Part shown: positions 1-8,510 of the stretch, one piece after another
Layout of the letters: the number at the start of each line of letters is the position of its first letter
Position numbering within the stretch: position 1 is the stretch's first letter
Origin: WQUF01 sp031549885
GTDB lineage: Bacteria; Bacillota; Clostridia; Clostridiales; Clostridiaceae
Length of the DNA stretch: 64,000 nucleotides
Reading direction: 5' to 3'
NCBI GenBank assembly: GCA_031549885.1
Contig: JAVBPD010000032.1
Span: 1-64,000, forward strand
Position numbers and translations under genes: made by a program
Notes under the pieces: generated by a model
Told to the model about the DNA's origin: nothing
Databases searched by the model: none
What the model saw: the letters and a program-made list of their open reading frames with translations, nothing else

Positions 1-416
1 GTTTCATCTTGTAATTTAGCATCTTTTGAACCCCAACCATTTTGCATTAGTTGCCTTGAAAGAGTACTTTTTGGTACCTGACCTTGTTTGATTTCTCCCT
101 CAGACTCAAGAATATTGATAATGCGACGTACACTTCTAGTAGGTAGTTCACGACGTAGCTGGATTGCTTTTTCAAGGACAGATGGGGAAATACTCTTACT
201 TATACCTTTATCCTTTCTTTTATGATCTATAAGTCCTTCATAGCCATACTTACAATACTTTTGGACATAACGACGTAAGGTGCGTTCTGAAATATCATAT
301 TTATCAAGTATCTGCCTTCTTATGATCCGTTTTTCACAAGCTTCAAGATTTTCATTCAATAATGGCACAATGATCTCATACTTTTTCAAACAAGACTCTA
401 ATTCTTCTTTTGTCAT
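1..416 (-). CDS. DDE-type transposase, N-terminal part (runs off the left edge)
   Basis: Seen: an open frame starting at an ATG (complement of 414-416) behind a strong AGGAGG ribosome site and still open at base 1, so about 138 residues are visible. A helix-turn-helix is apparent around residues 30-52 (ISERTLRRY at 42-50), followed by a basic stretch (DHKRKDKG) and a second DNA-binding-like region (RSVRRIINIL). Family knowledge: this arrangement is typical of the N-terminal DNA-binding part of transposases related to IS481/Mu/TnsB; the catalytic DDE domain would lie outside the window. The DUF6431-type gene 99 bases upstream on the same strand is a likely partner. The exact IS family cannot be settled from this fragment. 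Confidence 0.75.
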   Translation of the reverse strand, partial: MTKEELESCLKKYEIIVPLLNENLEACEKRIIRRQILDKYDISERTLRRYVQKYCKYGYEGLIDHKRKDKGISKSISPSVLEKAIQLRRELPTRSVRRIINILESEGEIKQGQVPKSTLSRQLMQNGWGSKDAKLQDE

Positions 417-515
417 TTAATAAAACCTCCTATTATTAAAGATATATATATAAATAAAACCTTTTTATCTTGCTTTTTTCATTATATTACTATGAGCTTC
501 GGTCATTTCACCAAC

Positions 516-1085
516 TTATGTGGAAATAATTTTGAAATTAAAATGGTTAAATATGTAAATAGCAGCATACCCTAATTTATTACCACAGGATTGTATTTTA
601 GGTAATTTATTAGTCAAAGTAGTCAGTTGTTCCATAAGCGAGAGCCCATAAAGACTAATTTCACTTATCATTTTGTTTTCCATCTTAAACACCTGTGCTT
701 TTAGCAGCGAAATCCAAACTTCTATCTGCTTGTGCATTCCTTTAAGCCATCGTCGCACTGTATATACACTGGCATCTGTTTCAATATCATATACTCCCAT
801 TGATTCTGAATCAAACAATACAACTTCAATTTCATTTGCACTATATTGTTTGTAAGGTAACAAAAAATCAGGCAATATAGCCACTGTTTTTCTGCATTTA
901 TAACAGATAAATCTATATATTAATATTTCTTCTCCAGTTTCTTTTATTTTACGTTTATAATGATCATGAACTGCCATCTTAGAAGTTGTATGATTTGGAC
1001 AACAGACATCCATATTTAAAAGAATTGATAAAGAATTTTGTTTATAATCATTGACTGTAGATCCTAAATATGCAATAATAGGCAT
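516..1085 (-). CDS. DUF6431-type transposon-associated protein
   Basis: A 189-residue protein with two cysteine clusters near the N-terminus (CCPNH at about 28-32 and CYKC at about 61-64), suggesting a zinc-binding ribbon, then a region with RRWLKGMHKQ that looks helix-turn-helix-like. From memory of the family, such DUF6431 proteins lie upstream of Mu/TnsB-like transposase genes in Clostridia, and here it is followed on the same strand by one (416 to 1). Their role is not established; DNA-end recognition or accessory transposition is an inference. The ATG start has no strong Shine-Dalgarno sequence, so the true start is uncertain. Confidence 0.6.
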   Translation of the reverse strand: MPIIAYLGSTVNDYKQNSLSILLNMDVCCPNHTTSKMAVHDHYKRKIKETGEEILIYRFICYKCRKTVAILPDFLLPYKQYSANEIEVVLFDSESMGVYDIETDASVYTVRRWLKGMHKQIEVWISLLKAQVFKMENKMISEISLYGLSLMEQLTTLTNKLPKIQSCGNKLGYAAIYIFNHFNFKIIST

Positions 1086-1459
1086 TATGTTTATTGGTCC
1101 GAAACAAAGTTGCCTGGTAGCAATTTGCTTTGTTTTGGCCTTTTTTTCATCTCCTTTTTTGTTTTGTCTTATGTGTAAGTATGTTTACTTTATCATTCTT
1201 ATGCTTGTATCTTCAATACTTAAACTCAATTAATTTTCTTTCTTAAGGTCTGCCGCCTTCCACCTTGGAACCTTCCCTACGGACTTCCCTTCCAAGGTTC
1301 CAGTTGACATTTTGTCCAATTTCAAAATAAAAAAATAAGAGCAGAACTATCATAATTACTATAAGCTCTCTCTTTCATGTATAGTTAATTTTTTGCTATT
1401 ATTTAAGTTTATTTATTAAATTTCTTCCTAATTGGTCTCTCTATGTGAGACGTTTTAGG
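1086..1459. other. 374-base non-coding stretch, probable transposon end
   Basis: No credible gene. It begins with a small hairpin region (about 1110-1135), then holds a patch of higher GC at 1250-1320 with overlapping inverted repeats, then AT-rich sequence up to the decayed tnpB. The outer boundary of the DUF6431/transposase element probably lies here, because this is the side upstream of its first gene. I could not identify a target-site duplication since the other end is outside the window. Confidence 0.4.
1263..1301. repeat. Overlapping inverted repeats at probable transposon end
   Basis: CCTTGGAA (1263-1270) is matched by TTCCAAGG (1290-1297), and GGAACCTT (1267-1274) by AAGGTTCC (1294-1301), so two 8-base perfect inverted pairs interlock around a short spacer. 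The patch is GC-richer than its surroundings. This could be a transposase-binding site or a folded end of the adjacent mobile element; it is followed at once by TTGACATTTTGTCC. Function is inferred from position only. Confidence 0.45.
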
Positions 1460-1885
1460 TCATTTTAAGAGGGTAATAACACTGTTCATTTCATTGTGCT
1501 TTTTAAAATAAACTCTATCGGATTGATGTAACATAAATTTTTGAAAAGCATCAAAGCATCGAGTCGCTATTTTCTGAGCTGTGAAACTGTCTATGTTTTC
1601 TTTGAAGTGATGTTGCATAGGTTTCACGTAGTCGTGAAGTAAATATTCTGTCAGTTCATATTTTTTATTTAACTCTTTGAATTTAAGATTTCGCATTTTA
1701 CCTTTTTTCATATTAACTACTTTTCTGTATTCCTTAGATTCGCACATGATGTTATATCTTTTATACAATTCACTCAAACAACTATTATAAATGCTTCTAC
1801 TTATGTTTAATCTTGTATTTAATATATTTTCTTGATATGTTTCTGTATCTAATCTTAAAGTTAAAGCATAACTGGCGATGAATAT
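1460..1885 (-). pseudogene. tnpB: tnpB (IS200/IS605 family) N-terminal remnant
   Basis: The frame open from about 1885 down to 1460 reads as the N-terminal region of an IS605-type TnpB (RNA-guided nuclease ancestor of Cas12): it has the family's early pattern (LRLDTETYQENIL, then SELYKRYN, then ENIDSFTAQKIATRCFDAF). It lacks a clean start codon, has an in-frame stop just upstream (1886-1888), and stops after about 140 residues against a usual 350-400, losing the RuvC domain and zinc ribbon. It lies directly behind a truncated tnpA on the same strand. It is a degraded copy and is not expected to be active. Confidence 0.75.
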
Positions 1886-1899
1886 TCACCTCTTTTCCT

Positions 1900-2112
1900 T
1901 TAATATCTTGTTTTTTGACTTTCTACATAATCGCGCTCAATAGCGATGACTTCTATATCCAGCTCCTTACATTTTTCTCGAACTAATGTTTTAAACATCT
2001 CTTCTAAACCATCTACGTTTGAAAATACTTTCCCTCTGTAGCATGGGCAAAATATAAAATGATAATTAATTAAACTTATAGTTGTTTTCGTTTTTCTATA
2101 TCTATTTTCCAT
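1900..2112 (-). pseudogene. tnpA: tnpA (IS200/IS605 Y1 transposase) N-terminal remnant
   Basis: A 70-residue fragment matching the start of IS200/IS605 Y1 transposases (SLINYHFIFCPCYRGKVF, then LVREKCKELDIEVIAIERD). In intact proteins the sequence continues into the HUH metal motif (His-hydrophobic-His) and the catalytic tyrosine helix; here it diverges right before HUH and stops, so both catalytic elements are gone. A deletion between this point and the tnpB start is the simplest explanation. The ATG at 2110-2112 probably is the original start. The surviving left-end hairpin lies just upstream. Confidence 0.8.
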
Positions 2113-2149
2113 ACATTAATACATATTTTTGTATAAATATATTCGTGCT

Positions 2150-2182
2150 ATCCATCCCACCCCTGAAGGAGAGTGGGCTTTT
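2150..2182 (-). repeat. Probable IS200/IS605 left-end hairpin
   Basis: CCCAC (2156-2160) and GTGGG (2173-2177) form a hairpin with a short loop containing CCTGAAGGAGA, about 40 bases upstream of the tnpA remnant. IS200/IS605 elements carry subterminal imperfect palindromes that TnpA recognises as single-stranded DNA. Position and orientation fit the left end; whether cleavage sites survive is not visible. Confidence 0.5.
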
Positions 2183-2207
2183 TGCACGTTTTTGTAATAA
2201 ATCTATT

Positions 2208-2597
2208 CTACTTAGGAAGTTTTTTACCGCATTTGCTACAATATTCATAATCTGGTGAAATATTAGATCCACAATACGGACAAAATTCCCCCATTTCATT
2301 TTGATTATAATCATGATCCAATCCTTTTTTTGAAAAATGCTCATTAAAATAATCTTCTTCTTTATCGCTTGGTACAATATCATACTCAGAAAAACGATTT
2401 TTACTTGTAGCATTTTTAAAATTATATATAGCTTGTATAATTCCAACTATTATAAAAATAACGCCAAATATGGGAAAAAAGAATGGTGCACCCATAATTA
2501 AAGTCATAATAGTCCAAAATATTCCAAAAACAACAGCTACAATTGACCCTATTCCATTCATAAACGATGGCCCTCTTCCTGGTTTAATGCTTTTCAC
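2208..2597 (-). CDS. Small membrane protein with C-terminal zinc ribbon
   Basis: A 129-residue protein with GTG start (2595-2597) behind GGAGGTGAG. Two hydrophobic segments (roughly residues 16-35 and 37-60) form a membrane hairpin; after a polar linker the C-terminus carries a four-cysteine zinc ribbon with spacing C-x2-C then C-x2-C (FCPYCG ... YCSKCGKKLP). Such proteins are common in Clostridia and have no agreed function; the ribbon is expected to face the cytoplasm. It is transcribed away from galK and next to the IS remnant, with no operon partner. Confidence 0.75.
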   Translation of the reverse strand: MKSIKPGRGPSFMNGIGSIVAVVFGIFWTIMTLIMGAPFFFPIFGVIFIIVGIIQAIYNFKNATSKNRFSEYDIVPSDKEEDYFNEHFSKKGLDHDYNQNEMGEFCPYCGSNISPDYEYCSKCGKKLPK

Positions 2598-2799
2598 TGT
2601 TTCTCACCTCCACACCCTTTAAAATTGCCCTAATATAATTATAAACATTATTATCAAGTCTAGTGCATTTACCTTTTAAAAATTATTATTTATGGACTAA
2701 ATATTTAATTCTATTATAGCATACGTGATTTTCATTCTTTATACTCTTTTGTTTTTATATTATAATTAAAAAATACTATGTTAAGGAGCTTTGTAAAAT

Positions 2800-3966
2800 A
2801 TGGATTTTAAAAAACTAATTAAAATATTTGAGAAAGTCTATGGTGACAGCCATGGAATATCAACATTTTTTTCACCAGGTAGAGTGAATCTCATTGGAGA
2901 GCATGTAGATTACAATGGAGGATTTGTATTTCCTTGCGCATTAAGCCTTGGAACTTTTGGAATAGCAAGAAAAAGATCAGATGACATTTTAAATTTTTAT
3001 TCTACGAATTTTGAAGATCCAATAACATGTTCTATAAATAATTTAAAATACGAAAAGGAACATTATTGGTCTAATTACTTAAAAGGCGTTATTTATGAAT
3101 TTCAAAAATTAGGATTTAATTTATGTGGAATGGATATTCTTATCTCTGGAAATTTACCTAATGGCGCAGGCCTTTCTTCTTCTGCTAGTGTAGAGCTTTT
3201 AACATCTATTATATGCAAAGAGTTATTTTCTTGTGACATAGATATGATAGATCTCGTTAAACTATCTCAAATGGCTGAAAATAAGTTTATAGGCGTTAAT
3301 TGTGGAATAATGGATCAGTTTGCTGTTGGCATGGGTAAAAAGGACAATGCCATACTTCTTAATTGCGCTGATTTAAAATATGAATATGTACCTGTTGTTT
3401 TAAATGGATATACTCTCATTATATCAAATACCAATAAGCGTCGCGGGCTTTCTGACTCAAAATATAATGAAAGAAGAGATCAATGCAACGAAGCTGTTAA
3501 AAATTTAAATAAAGAATTAAATATTGAAAATTTGTCTCAAATAAGCGCAGAACAATTTGAAAAATACAAATACCTCATTGAAGATCCAGTGGTTTTAAAA
3601 AGAGCTACTCATGTAATATATGAAATTAAAAGAACGCTTTCTGCAGTTGAAAAGCTTAAAAATAACGAAATTAAAGACTTTGGAAAGTTAATGATTGATT
3701 CTCATAATTCACTAAGAGATCTATATGAAGTTTCTGGCATTGAGCTTGATACCTTAGTTGAAGAGGCTCTTAAATCAACAGGCGTTTTAGGATCACGAAT
3801 GACTGGAGCTGGATTTGGTGGCTGCACTGTTAGCATTGTTAAGGATGAATGCGTCGAAGAGTTTAAAAAAAGCGTAGAAAAAGGTTATACTGATAAAATA
3901 GGTTATCCTCCATCATTTTACACTGCTTTAATTGGTGATGGAGCAAAAAAAATTAACTTGGAGTAA
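2800..3966 (+). CDS. galK: Galactokinase
   Basis: Phosphorylates D-galactose to galactose-1-phosphate with ATP, the first committed Leloir step, in the cytoplasm. The 388-residue protein has the usual length and all three GHMP-kinase signatures: the galactokinase signature GRVNLIGEHVDYNGG at 27-41, the ATP loop LPNGAGLSSSASVE at 119-132, and the C-terminal GSRMTGAGFGGC at 331-342. The ATG at 2800 follows AAGGAG at a good distance. The stop is only four bases from the galT start, so the two are translated from one message. No galE is in the window. The 200 bases upstream are AT-rich and a regulator site could not be read with confidence. Confidence 0.96.
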   Translation: MDFKKLIKIFEKVYGDSHGISTFFSPGRVNLIGEHVDYNGGFVFPCALSLGTFGIARKRSDDILNFYSTNFEDPITCSINNLKYEKEHYWSNYLKGVIYEFQKLGFNLCGMDILISGNLPNGAGLSSSASVELLTSIICKELFSCDIDMIDLVKLSQMAENKFIGVNCGIMDQFAVGMGKKDNAILLNCADLKYEYVPVVLNGYTLIISNTNKRRGLSDSKYNERRDQCNEAVKNLNKELNIENLSQISAEQFEKYKYLIEDPVVLKRATHVIYEIKRTLSAVEKLKNNEIKDFGKLMIDSHNSLRDLYEVSGIELDTLVEEALKSTGVLGSRMTGAGFGGCTVSIVKDECVEEFKKSVEKGYTDKIGYPPSFYTALIGDGAKKINLE

Positions 3967-3970
3967 TAAT

Positions 3971-5506
3971 ATGAAAAAAGATGTTTCCTATGATATAGAA
4001 AGGCTTTTAAAGTTTTCGTTAGAAAAAAATTTAATTCAAAGAGAAGATGTGGTTTTTTCAAGAAATGCCCTTTTAGATCTTTTAAAATTATCAAAACCCT
4101 ATAATTTTTCTCAAGATGAAAAAATTGAAGATGAAAATTTACAAACCCCTTCTCCCATATTAAATTCAATTTTAGATTATTGTGCTGAAAACAACCTTAT
4201 AGAAGAAGGTTCAAACGCTTATAGAGATTTAATGGATGCTAGAATAATGGGATGCCTAATGGGAAGGCCTTCTGAAGTTTCAAAAGAGTTCTATAGATTG
4301 TATAGCACAAATAAAAAACAAGCAACGGATTACTTTTATGAATTGTCTAAATCTTCAAATTACATTCAAGTAGATAGAATAAAGAAAAACCTTTACTGGG
4401 AAGTTTCTACAAATTTTGGAGATCTTGAAATAACGGTAAACCTATCTAAGCCTGAAAAAGATCCAAATGACATTGCTAAAGCAAAGCTTTTATCACACAC
4501 AAATTATCCAAAATGCCTCCTTTGCCTTGAAAATGAAGGTTTTAGCGGCAATTTAAATCACCCTGCTAGGCAAAATTTAAGATTAATTAAGTTAAATTTA
4601 AACAATGAAAGCTGGTATATGCAATATTCTCCTTACGTTTATTACAATGAACATTGCATTGTGCTTTGTAAAGACCATGTTCCAATGAAAATGACCCCTG
4701 AAACTTTTAAGCGTTTACTTGATTTTGTGGATTTTCTTCCTCATTATTTTATTGGATCTAATGCAGATATACCTATTGTTGGAGGATCAATATTATCTCA
4801 TGACCATTTTCAAGGAGGTTGCCATGCTTTCCCAATGGAAAAGGCTACATCTTATGCTAAGTATTCACATCATGATTTTAATGACGTCAATGTTAGCCTT
4901 GTTAAATGGCCCATGTCAACTATTAGAATATCCTCAAAAGATAAAGAAAAGCTCATTTCTCTTATTTGTTTTATAAACAATTTGTGGAAAGATTATTCTG
5001 ATGAAGAAGTAGATATAATTTCTCACACTGAGAATATCCCTCACAACGCCATAACTCCAATAGCAAGAATAAATAAGGATAACCTTTATGAATTTGATAT
5101 AGTGCTTAGAAATAATAGAACTACAGATAAGTTTCCTTTAGGCATATTTCATCCTCATAAAGAATTACATCACATAAAGAAAGAAAATATAGGTCTCATA
5201 GAAGTAATGGGTCTAGCTATTTTGCCTGGAAGGCTTGAAAGGGATTTTAAATTAATTGAAAAAATACTTTTAGGTGAAGAGGAAATTAATTTAGAAATAC
5301 TAGGTGAATATGGGGATTGGACTAAAAAACTTCTGATGAAATATGGAAATAAAAATTCAAAGGAAGAAGTTTTAAATATATTAAAGAAAGAAACTGGACT
5401 TGTTTTTTTAAATGTACTAGAAGATGCAGGTGTGTTTAAATATACCAATAAAGGAAAAGAGCATTTTAATAAATTTATGAATAGCATTGGCTTTCATAGA
5501 ATTTAA
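3971..5506 (+). CDS. galT: UDP-glucose--hexose-1-phosphate uridylyltransferase (type II)
   Basis: Exchanges UMP between UDP-glucose and galactose-1-phosphate, the step after GalK. The 511-residue length and sequence fit the Firmicute GalT2 class rather than the shorter E. coli-type enzyme. Visible signatures are NEHCIVLCKDHVPM near the middle and SHDHFQGG, whose histidines are likely catalytic. I start it at the ATG at 3971 because GGAG (3960-3963) sits just ahead; an upstream GTG at 3932 lies inside galK and has no ribosome site. It is followed by an intrinsic terminator, closing a two-gene galKT operon. Confidence 0.95.
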   Translation: MKKDVSYDIERLLKFSLEKNLIQREDVVFSRNALLDLLKLSKPYNFSQDEKIEDENLQTPSPILNSILDYCAENNLIEEGSNAYRDLMDARIMGCLMGRPSEVSKEFYRLYSTNKKQATDYFYELSKSSNYIQVDRIKKNLYWEVSTNFGDLEITVNLSKPEKDPNDIAKAKLLSHTNYPKCLLCLENEGFSGNLNHPARQNLRLIKLNLNNESWYMQYSPYVYYNEHCIVLCKDHVPMKMTPETFKRLLDFVDFLPHYFIGSNADIPIVGGSILSHDHFQGGCHAFPMEKATSYAKYSHHDFNDVNVSLVKWPMSTIRISSKDKEKLISLICFINNLWKDYSDEEVDIISHTENIPHNAITPIARINKDNLYEFDIVLRNNRTTDKFPLGIFHPHKELHHIKKENIGLIEVMGLAILPGRLERDFKLIEKILLGEEEINLEILGEYGDWTKKLLMKYGNKNSKEEVLNILKKETGLVFLNVLEDAGVFKYTNKGKEHFNKFMNSIGFHRI

Positions 5507-5516
5507 TATTATATAG

Positions 5517-5566
5517 GGCTGCCAAACTAAGGGTTAAAATCCATAGCGTGGTAGCCTTATTTTTTT
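5517..5566 (+). terminator. Intrinsic terminator of galKT
   Basis: GGCTGCCA (5517-5524) pairs with TGGTAGCC (5549-5556) across a 24-base loop and is followed by a T-rich run (TTATTTTTTT). It lies ten bases after the galT stop, before the convergent regulator gene. Confidence 0.8.
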
Positions 5567-5583
5567 AATACCATTCTTTAATT

Positions 5584-6051
5584 TTAGCTCTTCTTTTTTC
5601 TTAATATAGCAGTCCCTTTTTTAATTATTAAATTCTTTTTTTCTAGCATTTTATTTAACTTTTCAATATTTTGAATTGTGTGTTTATTTATAAAGTGCTC
5701 AATTTTTTCAGTTTGCTCAAGCTCATTTTCTGAATTATTTAACAAGCAAAAAAATTTATTTAACACATTGTGCCTATAAAGTAAATATTCTCCTATTTCA
5801 ATGCCTTTTTTTGTTAACTTTATTTTACCGTATTTTTCATATTCCACATATCCAATCACTCTAAGATTACTAACCATCTTTGAAGAAGATGAAGGCTTTA
5901 CATTTAATTTATCTGCTAATTTATTAATGCCAATAAAGCCTTCTTCATTTATAGAACGATAAATCATCTCTAAGTAATCTTCCATGGCATAAGTCATCTT
6001 ACTATTATGGCTTAGTTCATACCCTTTAAGAGTTCTAAAATCTTTATCCAT
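5584..6051 (-). CDS. DtxR/MntR-family metal-dependent repressor
   Basis: A 155-residue winged-helix regulator of the DtxR/MntR type: N-terminal helix-turn-helix with GFIGINKLADKLNVKPSS at about 38-55, then the dimerisation/metal-binding domain containing RHNVLNKFF and a HFINKHT segment. Family members bind Fe(II) or Mn(II) and repress metal uptake genes. It is divergent from feoAB across about 100 bases, so Fe(II)-responsive control of feoAB is the natural inference. It lacks the C-terminal SH3-like domain of full DtxR, as MntR does. The ATG is preceded by a GGGAG-type site on the minus strand. Confidence 0.85.
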   Translation of the reverse strand: MDKDFRTLKGYELSHNSKMTYAMEDYLEMIYRSINEEGFIGINKLADKLNVKPSSSSKMVSNLRVIGYVEYEKYGKIKLTKKGIEIGEYLLYRHNVLNKFFCLLNNSENELEQTEKIEHFINKHTIQNIEKLNKMLEKKNLIIKKGTAILRKKKS

Positions 6052-6088
6052 ATTTCTCCCTGCTTACAGTAACAATATTTATTTACAA

Positions 6089-6130
6089 AGCATAGATTAG
6101 TTATTGGAAAACAAAGTTTCCTTATGCTAA
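6089..6130. promoter_or_regulatory. Candidate operator in the DtxR-type/feoAB divergent region
   Basis: An interrupted palindrome lies between the divergent genes: AGCAT (6089-6093) with ATGCT (6124-6128), TTAG (6097-6100) with CTAA (6127-6130), and GGAAA (6106-6110) with TTTCC (6117-6121). The region ends 12 bases before the feoA ribosome site. Its place suggests an iron repressor site, but it does not match a consensus I can quote, so the assignment is inference. Confidence 0.4.
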
Positions 6131-6155
6131 TTAATATTATAAGGTGGCAATATTT

Positions 6156-6398
6156 ATGAATGAGAATATAATTTCTTTAAACCTAGTTCCAATTGGAAAA
6201 TCAGTTAAAGTAAAATCTTTAATGTCACAAGGATCCATAAGAAGGAGACTTTTAGATATTGGATTAATTGAAGGAACGATTATTGAATGCCTTCATAAAA
6301 GCCCATCAGGAGACCCTATGGCATATTTAGTTCGAGGTTGTGTAATTGCGCTTCGCTCTGAAGATTCTTCTAATATATTCGTGGAGATACTTTTATGA
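6156..6398 (+). CDS. feoA: Ferrous iron transport protein A
   Basis: An 80-residue SH3-like cytoplasmic protein that partners FeoB in Fe(II) uptake. The family core is clear: LVPIGKSVKVKSL near the N-terminus, RRRLLDIGLIEGT in the middle and the glycine/arginine-containing C-terminal strand (RGCVIALRSED). I start at the ATG at 6156 because AAGGTGG (6141-6147) is correctly spaced; an in-frame GTG at 6144 would be inside that site. The stop overlaps the feoB start by four bases (ATGA), showing translational coupling. Confidence 0.93.
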   Translation: MNENIISLNLVPIGKSVKVKSLMSQGSIRRRLLDIGLIEGTIIECLHKSPSGDPMAYLVRGCVIALRSEDSSNIFVEILL

Positions 6399-8482
6399 TA
6401 AATATAGAAAATAATAATAAATATAAAATAATTGCTTTAGCAGGTAATCCTAATGTTGGTAAAAGCACAGTATTTAATGAATTAACTGGGTTAAACCAAC
6501 ATACAGGTAATTGGCCAGGTAAGACAGTAGCAAGTGCAAAAGGATATTATACTTTTAATGATGAAAAATATATTTTAGTTGACATCCCTGGTACTTATTC
6601 TCTCATGGCCCATTCATCTGAAGAAGAAATAGCCAGAAATTTTATTTGCTTTGGTGAAAATAATATTGATGCTAATTGCGTTGTAGTTGTTTGCGATGGA
6701 ACATGCCTTGAAAGAAATTTAAATTTAGTGCTTCAAACTTTAGAAATCACTTCTAATGTTGTCGTATGCATTAACTTAATAGATGAAGCCAAAAAAAAGA
6801 AAATTGAAATAGATACTGATAAATTAGAAAAATATTTAGGTGTTCCTGTTGTAACGACTACTGCAACAAAAGGTATTGGCTTAAATGACTTAAAAGAAGC
6901 AATATATGGTTTTAAAAATAAAAAAAATCCTATTAAGATACAGTATTCTAAGCCAATTGAAATAGCTATTTCTACATTAGAGCCTATTATTAAGAATAAA
7001 TGCAAAAATTTAAATTCAAGGTGGCTATGCCTTAGGCTTTTAGAGAATAACGAAGATTTCATTAAGGATTTAGATAAATATTTAGGGTATTCTATATGTG
7101 AAGATGAAAATGTAAAAATAGCGTTAAAAGAATGTAAAACTCTTATAAACGAAAACAATTTAGAGGACTTGCTCGTTTTAAGCTTAATAAATAAAGCTGA
7201 AAATATATGCAACAAATGCATATCATTTAAAAATCCAAATTATAATTCTTTTGATAGAAAAATAGATAAAATTATTACCAGTAAATTAACTGGCATACCA
7301 ATTATGCTTTTACTTTTAGCATTTATATTATGGGTTACTATAACTTTATCAAATTATCCATCATCAATGCTTTCAAAATTGCTTTTTTTTATTCAAGATC
7401 AGCTTTTAATATTTATGAATTTTATTAAAGCACCTTATTGGCTAAGTAACTTGTTAGTATTAGGAGTATATAGAGTGGTAGCATGGGTAGTTTCAGTAAT
7501 GCTTCCCCCTATGGCTATATTTTTTCCATTATTCACACTTCTTGAAGATTTTGGCTACCTTCCTAGAGTTGCATTTAATTTAGATAATAGCTTCAAAAAA
7601 TGCTGTGCATGCGGTAAACAAGCCCTCACAATGTGCATGGGATTTGGATGCAATGCGGTTGGAGTTATTGGATGTAGAATAATAGATTCTGAAAGAGAGC
7701 GGTTAATTGCAATTATTACAAATAACTTTGTGCCCTGCAATGGTCGATTTCCTGGGTTCATTGCTTTAACTGCAATGTTCCTTGTAATTGGATACTCTAG
7801 TCCAATACAATCATTAATTTCAGCTTTTTCATTGACCATTATAATTTTATTAGGAATTTTAATGACATTTTTAGTTTCTAAAATTTTATCAAAAACCATT
7901 TTAAAAGGCATACCTTCTTCCTTTACCCTTGAACTACCTCCATACAGAAAACCTCAAATTGGAAAGGTAATAATCAGATCTATTTTTGATAGAACTTTGT
8001 TTGTTTTAGGTAGAGCCATTGCTGTGGCAGCTCCAGCAGGATTAATAATTTGGCTCATGGCAAACATAAAAATTCAAGATATGAGCATTTTAATTTATTT
8101 TACTAGATTTTTAGATCCCTTTGCTAAATTAATTGGCCTTGATGGTGTAATACTTGCTGCATTTATTTTAGGTTTTCCTGCAAATGAAATTGTGTTTCCA
8201 ATTATTATAATGACATATCTTTCTAAGGGAACAATTTTAGAAATGGACAATTTACTAAATTTAAAACAGCTGCTTTTAAGCAATGGTTGGACAATTTTCA
8301 CTGCTATAAACGTCATGCTCTTTTCTTTATTTCACTGGCCATGTTCCACCACTTGTTTAACCATAAAAAAAGAAACCCGAAGTTTAAAATGGACATTAAT
8401 TTCATTTATAACCCCTACCATAACAGGAGTTATAGTGTGCTTTATATTTAATACCATTGTAAAATTAATTAGCGCTATATAA
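6395..8482 (+). CDS. feoB: Ferrous iron transporter FeoB
   Basis: A 695-residue inner-membrane GTP-dependent Fe(II) transporter. The N-terminal G domain shows G1 GNPNVGKST at 17-25, the Gly-Asn-Trp-Pro switch (TGNWPGKT), G3 DIPGTYS and a G4-like NLIDEAKKK. After a helical GDI region come two gate (nucleoside-recognition) domains and about eight to ten membrane segments, including LPRVAFNLDN and the cysteine-containing CCACGKQALTMCMGFGCNA and FVPCNGRFP motifs known for this family. It overlaps feoA by four bases and ends at a hairpin terminator. Control by the divergent DtxR-type regulator is likely. Confidence 0.95.
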   Translation: MINIENNNKYKIIALAGNPNVGKSTVFNELTGLNQHTGNWPGKTVASAKGYYTFNDEKYILVDIPGTYSLMAHSSEEEIARNFICFGENNIDANCVVVVCDGTCLERNLNLVLQTLEITSNVVVCINLIDEAKKKKIEIDTDKLEKYLGVPVVTTTATKGIGLNDLKEAIYGFKNKKNPIKIQYSKPIEIAISTLEPIIKNKCKNLNSRWLCLRLLENNEDFIKDLDKYLGYSICEDENVKIALKECKTLINENNLEDLLVLSLINKAENICNKCISFKNPNYNSFDRKIDKIITSKLTGIPIMLLLLAFILWVTITLSNYPSSMLSKLLFFIQDQLLIFMNFIKAPYWLSNLLVLGVYRVVAWVVSVMLPPMAIFFPLFTLLEDFGYLPRVAFNLDNSFKKCCACGKQALTMCMGFGCNAVGVIGCRIIDSERERLIAIITNNFVPCNGRFPGFIALTAMFLVIGYSSPIQSLISAFSLTIIILLGILMTFLVSKILSKTILKGIPSSFTLELPPYRKPQIGKVIIRSIFDRTLFVLGRAIAVAAPAGLIIWLMANIKIQDMSILIYFTRFLDPFAKLIGLDGVILAAFILGFPANEIVFPIIIMTYLSKGTILEMDNLLNLKQLLLSNGWTIFTAINVMLFSLFHWPCSTTCLTIKKETRSLKWTLISFITPTITGVIVCFIFNTIVKLISAI

Positions 8483-8485
8483 AAA

Positions 8486-8510
8486 GGATGCCTTTAGGCA
8501 TCCAATTTTA
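8486..8510. terminator. Intrinsic terminator between feoB and the convergent channel gene
   Basis: GGATGCC (8486-8492) pairs perfectly with GGCATCC (8497-8503) over a TTTA loop, followed by AATTTTA on the plus strand and preceded by A-rich sequence that supplies a T-run on the minus strand. It can serve both convergent genes. Confidence 0.8.

Noticed and set aside
3932..3970. An upstream GTG start for galT
   Set aside because: It lies inside galK and lacks a ribosome site; GGAG at 3960-3963 points to the ATG at 3971.
7555..7911. Minus-strand open frame inside feoB
   Set aside because: Antisense to conserved FeoB gate-domain sequence, without any start signal.
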